DNA of 9,903 nt from Planctomycetota bacterium (GTDB lineage Bacteria; Planctomycetota; UBA8108): contig NZOA01000044.1 in NCBI GenBank assembly GCA_002695115.1, forward strand, positions 1-9,903, read 5' to 3'. Shown here piece by piece: positions 1-5,989 of the stretch; the first letter of the stretch is position 1; every line of letters starts with the position of its first letter. Under the pieces are notes generated by a model. The model ran no database searches, was not told the DNA's origin, and saw only the letters and a list, made by a program, of their open reading frames with translations. The translations under genes were made by a program, and so were the position numbers.

Positions 1-82
1 CGATGATGCCGGTGGCGGCGACGGCGGCGGCGATGATGCCGGTGGCGGCGACGGCGGCGGCGATGATGCCGGTGGCGGCGAC
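1..82. repeat. 30-bp perfect tandem repeat, about 2.7 copies visible
   Basis: The unit runs 1-30, is repeated exactly at 31-60 and again at 61-82 (22 of 30 bases) before the sequence diverges at the stop codon. There is no mismatch between copies, including third codon positions. The array begins at the window edge and may extend further upstream. The unit length is a multiple of three, so gain or loss of a copy keeps the reading frame. Copies are contiguous with no spacers, so this is a coding minisatellite and not a CRISPR array. Confidence 0.9.
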
Positions 83-85
83 TAA
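2..85 (+). CDS. C-terminal end of a protein with an Asp/Gly decapeptide-repeat tail (partial, 5' end outside window)
   Basis: Reading from base 2, the frame is open from the window edge to a TAA at 83-85. It encodes a decapeptide Asp-Asp-Ala-Gly-Gly-Gly-Asp-Gly-Gly-Gly, repeated twice and followed by seven residues of a third copy before the stop. The frame is supported because the stop falls just after the repeat and because this frame gives a simple hydrophilic, acidic, flexible tail. Such tails are usually disordered and sit at the end of a folded protein. The folded part lies outside the window, so the function cannot be named. The next gene on the same strand starts 45 bp downstream, so the two could be co-transcribed. 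Because the repeat units are identical in DNA, the tail length could vary between strains by slippage (inference). Confidence 0.6.
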   Translation, partial: DDAGGGDGGGDDAGGGDGGGDDAGGGD

Positions 86-93
86 AAGCTACT

Positions 94-111
94 GAGACGG
101 CTGCTCGTCTC
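94..111. other. Short inverted repeat between two + strand genes
   Basis: GAGACG at 94-99 is followed by a six-base loop and its exact complement CGTCTC at 106-111. It lies between the stop of the upstream gene (85) and the start of the next gene (131). No T-run follows, so it is not a convincing intrinsic terminator; it could be a weak terminator, an mRNA stabilising hairpin, or chance. Confidence 0.35.
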
Positions 112-130
112 TGGTGATTTGGACATATCC

Positions 131-469
131 ATGTCTCAAGAAGAGGAAACTCCTCAAGCACAAGAGCCGGAAAGCTCCGACGAAGTGGCACAGATTGAAG
201 AGCCGACCGTCGGAGAAGCCGTTGAAGAGAGCGGCGACGCCGAAGATGCCGTCGAGACTGAAGAAATCATCCGGCCCCCGTTTGAACTCAAAACGGGGGC
301 CCGGATTTTTTACGGCCTGAAAAAAGGGACCGTGCTGTCAATCCGGGGCAACGGCAAGATTCCCTATGAGGTCGGCATCCGCTGGGCTGAAGAAAAACAT
401 CCCGAATGGATGCTGTTCCAGGCCCTCAAGCTGGCCTACGAACAGGGTGATCTGGCTGTCAACCCCTGA
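131..469 (+). CDS. Small hypothetical protein: acidic N-terminal half plus compact C-terminal domain
   Basis: This is a 112-residue protein of unknown function. The first 45 or so residues are rich in Glu, Asp, Gln, Ser and Pro and look disordered. The second half (from about Arg-Pro-Pro-Phe at residue 47) has a folded look: Gly-Ala-Arg-Ile-Phe-Tyr-Gly, then Lys-Lys-Gly-Thr-Val-Leu-Ser-Ile, an aromatic Ile-Arg-Trp segment, Pro-Glu-Trp-Met-Leu-Phe-Gln and a final Leu-Ala-Tyr-Glu-Gln-Gly-Asp. The alternating hydrophobic pattern around a Gly-Thr-Val turn suggests a small SH3-like barrel followed by a helix, but that is inference. I chose the ATG at 131; an in-frame TTG at 119 would add four residues and is less likely. 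There is no signal peptide, so the protein should be cytoplasmic. An in-frame GTG at 332, preceded by AAAAAGGGA, could in principle start a 46-residue short form. A strong terminator-like hairpin lies inside the gene (271-311). Confidence 0.75.
   Translation: MSQEEETPQAQEPESSDEVAQIEEPTVGEAVEESGDAEDAVETEEIIRPPFELKTGARIFYGLKKGTVLSIRGNGKIPYEVGIRWAEEKHPEWMLFQALKLAYEQGDLAVNP
271..311 (+). terminator. Intrinsic-terminator-like hairpin with T-run, inside the small hypothetical gene
   Basis: The left arm 271-283 (CCGG then CCCCCGTTT) pairs with 291-304 (AAACGGGGG, one unpaired C at 300, then CCGG). The loop is seven bases (284-290). The stem is 13 pairs with one bulge and is followed by A and six Ts (306-311). 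This is the classical form of a Rho-independent terminator on the + strand. It lies in frame within codons for Pro-Pro-Phe-Glu-Leu through Ile-Phe, so translating ribosomes would normally prevent it forming. Whether it acts as a polar terminator or attenuator, or is fortuitous, cannot be told from sequence. Confidence 0.5.
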
Positions 470-492
470 GCTCGGTTCCCCGATCTCCCCCT

Positions 493-509
493 GGCCGGGC
501 AGTCCGGCC
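493..509. terminator. Hairpin between convergent genes, possible bidirectional terminator
   Basis: GGCCGG at 493-498, a five-base loop, and CCGGCC at 504-509 form a perfect 6-bp GC stem in the 41-bp gap between two convergent genes (stops at 469 and 511). A second 6-bp stem (CAGGGC 512-517 with GCCCTG 526-531) lies in the last codons of the minus-strand gene. There is no U-tract on either side, so intrinsic termination would be weak. The position between convergent stops is the main argument. Confidence 0.4.
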
Positions 510-510
510 T

Positions 511-2226
511 TCAGGGCGCCGGGCGGCCCTGTCCCTCCACGCATTTCACGATCCGGTTCAGCCCCGCGACCTCGAACAGTTCACTTCCCCCCGACGGCCA
601 TTCGACGAGCAGCTCTTTGACCGTGCCGCGCGCGCCAAGACCGAAGCGAACCGTCAACTCGGAGTGGGAGGCGTAGCCCACTCCGCTGAGTACCCGCCTC
701 GCCTGGGTTCGGGAGGCCCCCTGGAGAACTACTACGGCACCGATAGCCGACCGATTGGAGCGCGTCCCCTGAAGGCTCACTGCAAGCCAGCGACCCCGCG
801 GCGGACCCGAACATTCCAGCAAGGTCGCCCTCTCATCGATCTCGTTGATCACCAGGTCGAGATCCCCATCCCCATCGAGGTCTCCGCAGGCGGCCCCCCT
901 CGAAGATTTTTCGATCCGCAGACCATCCCCGCAGCGCGCCCCTTCATCGCTGAACCTGCCGGCGCCATCGTTGAGGAAGAGCTTGTTCGGTTGCGCGTAA
1001 CCCGGACTCGAGGGGATCGCCGCCGCCTGGGGAATAACGTGTCCCTGCGCGATGAAAAGATCGAGGTCCGCATCGAAATCAAAGTCCTGGAAGAAACACC
1101 CCCAGCCTAGATGCTTGAAGCAGGGGGCCCCGAGCCCCCGAGACTGGGTCTCCTCGTCGAAGAAGCCGCCGCCCTTGTTCAGATAGTAGGTGTTGTTGTC
1201 ATCTTCATAGTTGACGACAAACAGGTCCTCCCTTTCAGGATTGGAAACAAAGGCGAATTGAACGCCCATTCCCGCCTGGGCTACGGCGTTGTCATTGCGC
1301 GCCACGCCAGCCAGCAAACCGACCTCTTCGAAGGTGCCGTTGCCGAGATTGTGAAAGAGCATGTTTTCCGTGGTGTCGGAGGCGACATAGAAATCAGGCC
1401 AGCCGTCGCGGTCGTAATCGCCTGTCGCCACACCGAGACCGTATCCCTTTTTGGCTCGAATGCCCGCGGCCTCGCTGACATCTCTGAATTTCCCGCCTCC
1501 CTCATTGCGATAGAGAGTGCAATAGGCCTGCGGCAGGCCAACGGGACCATAGAGGATCCTCTGTCCCTTATAGGTAGATGAGTCGGGACCCCTGGGCTTG
1601 ATCGCCGCGCGGTCGAAATGGAGATAATCCACCACGAAGAGATCGACAAGCCCATCGCGATCGTAGTCGCTGAAGGCGCAGCTCGCCCCCCAGCCCGCGC
1701 CGGCCACTCCAGCCTCTTCGCCCGCCGCCGCAAAGGTTCCATCTCCCCTGTTCAGCCAGAGCTCATTGGGGCCGAAATTGGTTACGTAGAGATCCTCGTC
1801 CCCATCGTTGTCCAGATCGGCGACCGCGCAACCGCAACCCCAGGCCGTCTCCGAGATTCCCGCCGCAGCCGTTACGTCGGTAAAACGCCAGCCTCCCTCG
1901 TTCCTGTAGAGCCGATCTCCCGGAACCGTTTCGCCGGCCTGCGAAAAACGGCCTCCGTTTACAAAGAAGATGTCGAGATCGCCATCCCCATCATAGTCAA
2001 AGAGGGCGCAGCCTCCGCCGTTCACCTCGAGGATATAGTCCTTCTCCCTGCCGCCGCAGACGCTGGTAAAGTCCACCCCGGAGCTGGCGGTACGCTCGAT
2101 GAAATTCAGGCCCGCGGCGGCGCCCGGGCTCTCGGAAGAGGGGCCACAGGCAAACGGCACGAGGGCCAGGAGAAGCAGGCCGAGCGGGAGCAGGCGCCTG
2201 GCTCTTGTCCTTCTCACTCTTCGCAT
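511..2226 (-). CDS. Exported FG-GAP/VCBS repeat protein with C-terminal ASPIC/UnbV domain
   Basis: A 571-residue protein. An Arg-rich N-terminus and hydrophobic stretch (residues 11-26) end at Cys27 (Val-Pro-Phe-Ala-Cys), a Sec signal and possible though non-canonical lipobox, so it is exported and perhaps lipid-anchored. The body carries six clear FG-GAP-type calcium-binding motifs of form Asp-x-Asp-x-Asp-Gly-x-x-Asp-Leu near residues 76-91, 136-151, 186-200, 269-283, 381-394 and 449-463, expected to build a beta-propeller. Another blade near 326-340 has kept the strand (Glu-Asp-Leu-Phe-Val-Val-Asn-Tyr) but lost the Asp ladder. Residues about 480-562 (Arg-Trp-Leu-Ala-Val, Ala-Ile-Gly-Ala, Gly-Tyr-Ala-Ser-His-Ser, Phe-Gly-Leu-Gly, Val-Glu-Trp-Pro-Ser-Gly) match the ASPIC/UnbV domain, which commonly ends such proteins in planctomycetes. 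The exact role is unknown; surface binding or adhesion is usually proposed. The ATG at 2226 follows AGGCAGGGGCC. No catalytic residues are evident. The family call is firm. Confidence 0.93.
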   Translation of the reverse strand: MRRVRRTRARRLLPLGLLLLALVPFACGPSSESPGAAAGLNFIERTASSGVDFTSVCGGREKDYILEVNGGGCALFDYDGDGDLDIFFVNGGRFSQAGETVPGDRLYRNEGGWRFTDVTAAAGISETAWGCGCAVADLDNDGDEDLYVTNFGPNELWLNRGDGTFAAAGEEAGVAGAGWGASCAFSDYDRDGLVDLFVVDYLHFDRAAIKPRGPDSSTYKGQRILYGPVGLPQAYCTLYRNEGGGKFRDVSEAAGIRAKKGYGLGVATGDYDRDGWPDFYVASDTTENMLFHNLGNGTFEEVGLLAGVARNDNAVAQAGMGVQFAFVSNPEREDLFVVNYEDDNNTYYLNKGGGFFDEETQSRGLGAPCFKHLGWGCFFQDFDFDADLDLFIAQGHVIPQAAAIPSSPGYAQPNKLFLNDGAGRFSDEGARCGDGLRIEKSSRGAACGDLDGDGDLDLVINEIDERATLLECSGPPRGRWLAVSLQGTRSNRSAIGAVVVLQGASRTQARRVLSGVGYASHSELTVRFGLGARGTVKELLVEWPSGGSELFEVAGLNRIVKCVEGQGRPAP

Positions 2227-2275
2227 GGCCCCTGCCTTTGTTGCTGTGAAACGCCTATTGTTCTCATGGGCTCAC

Positions 2276-2303
2276 ATTCTATGGCGCCCCGAGTTGACAC
2301 CAA
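2276..2303 (-). promoter_or_regulatory. Candidate promoter for the FG-GAP/ASPIC gene
   Basis: Read on the minus strand, TTGGTG (2303-2298) and TAGAAT (2281-2276) are separated by 16 bp. The -10 matches the sigma-70 consensus at five of six bases and the -35 at three of six. Transcription would start about 40 bases before the ATG at 2226, leaving room for the leader. The -35 lies within a palindrome (2291-2306). This is a match by eye in a 224-bp divergent region; planctomycete promoter consensus may differ. Confidence 0.35.
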
Positions 2304-2306
2304 CTC
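2291..2306. promoter_or_regulatory. Operator-like palindrome GAGTTG-N4-CAACTC
   Basis: GAGTTG (2291-2296) and CAACTC (2301-2306) are exact reverse complements with a four-base centre. The palindrome lies in the divergent intergenic region and overlaps the -35 box of the candidate minus-strand promoter, a usual place for a repressor site. No regulator gene is in the window, so the binding protein is unknown. A 12-base match of this kind can also arise by chance. Confidence 0.35.
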
Positions 2307-2450
2307 TAATCCGGACCCCAAAAAACAGCGAGTCCATAGTGCGTCCACGCGAGAGCTCTGATAGCATCTCTCAGTGGGCCCTGCCGTGCAGGCTGGCTGT
2401 TTTTCCCGGGGCCTCCCGGCCACCCAACGTCGCAAACCGGATCTTCTCTA

Positions 2451-2999
2451 ATGGACACCATTTTCAATTTCCTCTCTGAGCACCAGGCGTTTTTCCTGGG
2501 TATCGGACTGCTCATCGTCAACCTGCTATTCCTGGTGGCGACGGTCCTGCAATTGCCCGGGAACTGGCTGATGGTACTGGCCGCGGGCGGGCTCGTATTG
2601 TGGGGGCCCGAACCCGCGATGTTCTCGCCCTGGACCCTCGGCGCCCTGGCCCTGATCGCGCTCCTGGCTGAAATCATCGAGTTCGCCTCCGGCTCGGCGG
2701 GATCACGCATCTCCGGCGGCACCCGCACGGGAGCGTTCTGGGCGCTCGGCGGCGGATTCGCGGGAGGCGTCCTGGGCACCTTCTTCATCCCGATCCCGAT
2801 TGTCGGCTCCATCCTAGGGGCCTGCGCAGGAGCCTTCCTCGGCGCCCTGCTGGGAGAGCGGAATACCGGGCGATCGATGAAGGAATCCCTCCGCTCCGGG
2901 GGAGGCGCGGCAGCCGGCCGATTCTTCGGCATCATCGGCAAGATCGGCGGCGGGATATTGATCTGGTTCATCTCAGCGGTGGCAGCCTTTGTGCCCTGA
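2451..2999 (+). CDS. DUF456 family integral membrane protein
   Basis: This 182-residue protein is almost entirely hydrophobic and matches the DUF456 family, whose members are usually about 150-180 residues. The hallmark Leu-Pro-Gly-Asn-Trp-Leu is at residues 35-40, at the end of the first membrane segment (about 13-33). Further membrane segments are at about 38-52 and 62-80 (containing Leu-Ala-Glu-Ile-Ile-Glu-Phe), followed by the polar Gly/Ser/Arg loop at 81-93. A Gly-rich hairpin at about 95-135 contains Phe-Ile-Pro-Ile-Pro-Ile-Val-Gly, typical of the family. A C-terminal Gly/Ile segment (156-180) would be the last membrane span. It should sit in the inner membrane; the molecular function of the family is not established. 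It starts 224 bp from the divergent FG-GAP gene and only a weak ribosome site (CGGA) precedes it. The G1P dehydrogenase gene follows after 95 bp on the same strand, so co-transcription is possible. Confidence 0.88.
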   Translation: MDTIFNFLSEHQAFFLGIGLLIVNLLFLVATVLQLPGNWLMVLAAGGLVLWGPEPAMFSPWTLGALALIALLAEIIEFASGSAGSRISGGTRTGAFWALGGGFAGGVLGTFFIPIPIVGSILGACAGAFLGALLGERNTGRSMKESLRSGGGAAAGRFFGIIGKIGGGILIWFISAVAAFVP

Positions 3000-3027
3000 G
3001 CCCGAAAAGAGGTGACTCCCTCGGGCT
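2999..3027 (+). terminator. Hairpin just after the DUF456 gene, possible terminator
   Basis: AGCCCGA at 2999-3005 is the exact complement of TCGGGCT at 3021-3027, giving a 7-bp stem that begins in the stop codon. The enclosed 15 bases contain a smaller GAG/CTC stem. No T-run follows, so termination may be weak or partial. Confidence 0.4.
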
Positions 3028-3049
3028 TCAGCAGGCGGCGACGAAACGG

Positions 3050-3069
3050 ATTCCGGCTATAGCCGGAAT
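3050..3069. promoter_or_regulatory. Perfect 20-bp palindrome upstream of the G1P dehydrogenase gene
   Basis: ATTCCGGCTA (3050-3059) is followed at once by its exact reverse complement TAGCCGGAAT (3060-3069). The centre is 35 bp before the ATG at 3095. It could be a dimeric repressor or activator site for the downstream gene, or a stem-loop in the mRNA between two genes. No copy of it was seen elsewhere in the window, so nothing here shows it to be a dispersed repeat. Confidence 0.5.
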
Positions 3070-3094
3070 GAGCCGGGGCGGTTAAGCTGGGGGC

Positions 3095-4399
3095 ATGAAG
3101 CTCGCGGAACTCGGCAGCGAACCCATCCCCGGCGATCTCGACCTGAGTGAAGAGGTCCTGATTGGAGCGGGCCTCTGTGGAGAGCTTCCCCGCCTGGCAG
3201 CCGAACATGCAGGCCCAAAACCGCTCTGGCTTGCCGATCCCCGGACCTGGGGCGCGCTCTGCGCAGCCGATCCCCATCGCGCTTCGGGCCGGCCGGAAGT
3301 GGGTCCGGAATTGCACCTGCTCTGCGAGGACCCCCACGCGGACACCGAACAGGTCGGCCAGGCGTGCGCCATCGTCGAAGGAGGGGGGTTCTCCGGGATC
3401 ATCGCGGTAGGCGCCGGCACGGTGAACGATATAGCCAAGATGGCCGCCACCTTGAGCGGCATGCCTTACCTGGTCTTCGCGACCGCGGCCAGCATGAACG
3501 GCTACGCGAGCGGGATCGCCGCGATTCTCGTCGATGGCCTCAAGACCACCCTCGAGGCCCGGCCGCCCAGGGCGATTGTCCTCGACTCAGCGGTCCTTGC
3601 CGCCGCGCCCCCACAGCTTGCGGCAGCGGGCCTGGGCGATCTCCTGAGCAAGCCCGTCAGCTCCGCCGATTGGTGGCTTGGCAATCGCCTCGAAGGAAGC
3701 GGCTTCGATGCTCTTCCCGGCCAGATCGTCGGTGAAGCGGTAGCTCTCGCCACCCGGCACGCCCGCGGCCTCCCCGCAGGAGAGACCGCGGCGCACGAGG
3801 CCCTGGCCCGGGCTCTTGTGCTCAGCGGTGTTTCGATGGTCGTCGCCGGCAGCAGCAGCCCCGCCAGCGGGGGAGAGCACCTCCTCAGCCACCTCTGGGA
3901 CATGGAGGCGCTTATTTCAGGAAGAAACCTGCGCTTACACGGCGCCCAGGTTGGTGTGGCGACCTGTCTCTCCGCAGCGCTCTACCACCTCCTGATCGGC
4001 CTGGAGAGCCCCGACTTCCCAAAAACGCCCAACTGGGCACGGACCTCGGAGAGAATACGCATCGCCCACGGGGAGCTGGCCGACGCCGTTCTGCCCCAGG
4101 CGAAAAAAAAGTTCGCCGGCTTCGTGCAAAGAAGCACCCTGCTGCGGGATGAGTGGCCGGAGATACGCGCCGAACTGGCGACCCTCGGCATCCCCTCGGC
4201 TGATGAACTCCGGGCAATACTCCAGGCGGCAAAAGCGCCCGCCAGCCTGGAGGAGCTCGCCATCGAGCGCGACGAGGCCTTCGATTCCCTCTCGAGAGCC
4301 CGGGACATCCGGGACCGCTACACTGTACTGGACCTCGCCTTCGAGCTTGGCTTCTTCCCCGCCGGCATCCGACAGGTGCTCGCCAGTTCCGGGGTCTGA
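3095..4399 (+). CDS. egsA: sn-glycerol-1-phosphate dehydrogenase (AraM/EgsA family)
   Basis: This 434-residue protein belongs to the iron-containing alcohol dehydrogenase superfamily, G1PDH/AraM branch. It is expected to reduce dihydroxyacetone phosphate to sn-glycerol-1-phosphate with NAD(P)H in the cytoplasm. Visible motifs are the nucleotide-binding Gly-Ala-Gly-Thr-Val-Asn-Asp at 106-112, Phe-Ala-Thr-Ala-Ala-Ser-Met-Asn-Gly-Tyr at 128-137, and three metal ligands: Asp182 in Gly-Leu-Gly-Asp-Leu-Leu-Ser-Lys, His262 in Gly-Gly-Glu-His and His282 in Leu-His-Gly. Their spacing fits characterised G1PDHs. The C-terminal Arg-Tyr-Thr-Val-Leu-Asp-Leu-Ala (about 408-415) is also typical of bacterial AraM. 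It is some 40 residues longer than Bacillus AraM, with an N-terminal extension and a longer C-terminal helical part. In archaea the product is the backbone of membrane lipids; in Bacillus it leads to heptaprenylglyceryl phosphate. No prenyltransferase is visible here, so its use in this organism is open. A perfect 20-bp palindrome precedes the gene. Other sugar-phosphate dehydrogenases of the superfamily are less likely. Confidence 0.9.
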   Translation: MKLAELGSEPIPGDLDLSEEVLIGAGLCGELPRLAAEHAGPKPLWLADPRTWGALCAADPHRASGRPEVGPELHLLCEDPHADTEQVGQACAIVEGGGFSGIIAVGAGTVNDIAKMAATLSGMPYLVFATAASMNGYASGIAAILVDGLKTTLEARPPRAIVLDSAVLAAAPPQLAAAGLGDLLSKPVSSADWWLGNRLEGSGFDALPGQIVGEAVALATRHARGLPAGETAAHEALARALVLSGVSMVVAGSSSPASGGEHLLSHLWDMEALISGRNLRLHGAQVGVATCLSAALYHLLIGLESPDFPKTPNWARTSERIRIAHGELADAVLPQAKKKFAGFVQRSTLLRDEWPEIRAELATLGIPSADELRAILQAAKAPASLEELAIERDEAFDSLSRARDIRDRYTVLDLAFELGFFPAGIRQVLASSGV

Positions 4400-4422
4400 C
4401 CCGGGAAAACATCGGTCGTCGC

Positions 4423-4438
4423 AGAAGGCCTTCCTTCT
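4423..4438 (+). other. Short inverted repeat after the G1P dehydrogenase gene
   Basis: AGAAGG (4423-4428) and CCTTCT (4433-4438) pair around a four-base loop, 23 bp after the stop at 4399 and 55 bp before the next start. No T-run follows. It could be a weak terminator or an intercistronic hairpin. The rest of the 93-bp gap shows no clear promoter. Confidence 0.3.
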
Positions 4439-4492
4439 CGCAGGCAAATGCTTTCCTTGATCCACTGATCCTCAGGCGGCACCATCGAGTTC

Positions 4493-5968
4493 ATGAGAAA
4501 CCTTCTTCTTGCCCTCCTGCTCCTGGCCAGCCCCCTCCTGCACTCCGATGAAGGACGCTTCGACCCGCCGCTGAAGGGCGCCTATCTCGGCGTGAGCCTG
4601 GGAAAGATCAGCGCCGGCCTGGTGGTGCTGAAAATCGAGGACAACTCAGCGGCCCAAGCCGCCGGACTGCGCCGCGGCGACGTGCTCGTTCGCTTCGGCC
4701 ATCTTGACGAACTTCCGCGCATGAGCGTTCGCCAACTCTGGGAGGCCCTCTCGAAGCTGCCGGGAAGAACCGCCTACGAGCTCGCCGTCCTGCGCGATGA
4801 GCGCAAGGTCCTCCTGGAAATAACGCCCGACCCCGCCCTGGTACGCGATGCCCGAGCCCTCGCCAGGCGCCTCAAAGATCACCGTCTCTTCACCGCGCTC
4901 AAGGACAAGAAGGCCCTGCTCGGGAACATCGAGATCGATCTGATCGCCGCTGTCCGGCGCAGCCGCTCGACACAATCAGCCTATGAAGCCCTCAACGAGG
5001 TGCTCGACCGATTCGACATCTCCCACACGGCCGTCATCCCTCCCTGGAGCTATGCGAGCATGCTCGGCAAAGGATCGGATGGAAAGCCGGTGTTCCACCT
5101 CGGCCTGACAATCCAGAAAATCGCCGGCCGCACCGGAGAGCGCTTCTTCGTTCGTGAGCTCATGTACGGCGGCGGCGCCCGAGAGGCGGGGCTGCGCATT
5201 GGCGACGAGCTGGTAGCCGTAAACGGGCTTCCCTTCTCGAACTCCCCGCGCCGGACCCTGGCGGGCTACGAGGCCCGCCATGCGATGTACACCATCCAGG
5301 TCGACACAGAAGAGAGCGTCCGGATCGACTACCGCAGAGAGGCCGGACAGGCTGTGCACAGCCTGTCGATAGCGGCCGACCGGGCCTCCACGGCCATCGA
5401 TTCGACCCGCAAGAGCATCCGGATGCTCGGTGCAAAAGCCCGGGGCCTCGGCTATATCCACCTCTGGAATCTCCTGTCGCCCGAAACCGTCTCCATCTTC
5501 GAGAAGGCCCTGCGCGAAAAGCTCGGCCCCGCCAGGGCCCTGGTCATCGATCTCCGGGGCAGGGGGGGACAGGTCCCCGTGCTGAAGGCGATCGCAAAAC
5601 GCATCATCGCCGATGGCCGGCCCACGGCACTGCTGATTGACGACCTGACCCGCAGCGCCAAAGAGATCGTCGCCTATATGCTGAAGGGCAAGAAGGGAAT
5701 CACTCTCATCGGCGAAACGACCGCCGGCGCGGTTCGCGCCGCGGGATATATCACCTTCGAAGACCGGGCCCGCGTGATGATCCCCGTTAACGTCCGAATG
5801 CGAATCGAGAGCCTGACCGGGGGCATCGATCTCGAGGGCCGGGGGGTGAGCCCCGATGCCATCGTCGAGTTTCACCTTCCGTTCCTGGCGGGACAGGATC
5901 CCATCCTCGAGCGCGCCATCTCCCTCTTGCACGCTGGCGCGCCGAAACCCGCCCGCCGAAGAATCTGA
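4493..5968 (+). CDS. Exported S41-family serine peptidase with two PDZ domains, lacking the CtpA-type lysine
   Basis: A 491-residue protein with a signal peptide (Arg-Asn, Leu-rich core, to about residue 18), hence periplasmic or surface. PDZ domain 1 spans about 27-112 (Tyr-Leu-Gly-Val, Ala-Ala-Gly-Leu-Arg-Arg-Gly-Asp). A helical linker follows, then PDZ domain 2 at about 203-293 (Glu-Ala-Gly-Leu-Arg-Ile-Gly-Asp-Glu-Leu). The S41 catalytic domain runs from about 315: Gly-Tyr-Ile-His-Leu (His323), Leu-Val-Ile-Asp-Leu-Arg-Gly-Arg-Gly-Gly (350-359), nucleophile region Arg-Ser-Ala-Lys-Glu with Ser388 and Glu391, Leu-Ile-Gly-Glu-Thr-Thr-Ala-Gly-Ala, and a closing Gly-Arg-Gly-Val-Ser-Pro-Asp. In CtpA the Ser/Lys dyad lysine lies 25 residues after the serine; here that place is Ala413. 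His323 instead sits where Tricorn/IRBP-type S41 members carry their catalytic histidine, so a Ser-His mechanism is inferred. The substrate is unknown; protein processing or quality control in the envelope is likely. The ATG at 4493 has only a weak ribosome site, but it gives the intact signal peptide. Confidence 0.88.
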   Translation: MRNLLLALLLLASPLLHSDEGRFDPPLKGAYLGVSLGKISAGLVVLKIEDNSAAQAAGLRRGDVLVRFGHLDELPRMSVRQLWEALSKLPGRTAYELAVLRDERKVLLEITPDPALVRDARALARRLKDHRLFTALKDKKALLGNIEIDLIAAVRRSRSTQSAYEALNEVLDRFDISHTAVIPPWSYASMLGKGSDGKPVFHLGLTIQKIAGRTGERFFVRELMYGGGAREAGLRIGDELVAVNGLPFSNSPRRTLAGYEARHAMYTIQVDTEESVRIDYRREAGQAVHSLSIAADRASTAIDSTRKSIRMLGAKARGLGYIHLWNLLSPETVSIFEKALREKLGPARALVIDLRGRGGQVPVLKAIAKRIIADGRPTALLIDDLTRSAKEIVAYMLKGKKGITLIGETTAGAVRAAGYITFEDRARVMIPVNVRMRIESLTGGIDLEGRGVSPDAIVEFHLPFLAGQDPILERAISLLHAGAPKPARRRI

Positions 5969-5989
5969 ACACCCGGCCGTGGCGGACGT

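Noticed and set aside
1..82. Possible CRISPR array
   Set aside because: The 30-bp units are directly adjacent without spacers and are in frame with a stop codon, so this is a coding tandem repeat.
2294..2299. TTGACA as a + strand -35 box for the DUF456 gene
   Set aside because: No acceptable -10 sequence lies 15-19 bp downstream. The hexamer is better explained as part of the GAGTTG/CAACTC palindrome.
1618..2361. 247-codon open frame on the + strand
   Set aside because: It is antisense to the FG-GAP/ASPIC gene, whose repeated Asp motifs are unambiguous, and runs past its start into the intergenic region without any domain of its own.
2306..3337. 343-codon open frame on the - strand
   Set aside because: It covers the DUF456 gene and the start of the G1PDH gene in antisense and includes the intergenic palindrome. 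The product is Pro/Arg-rich and unlike any family.
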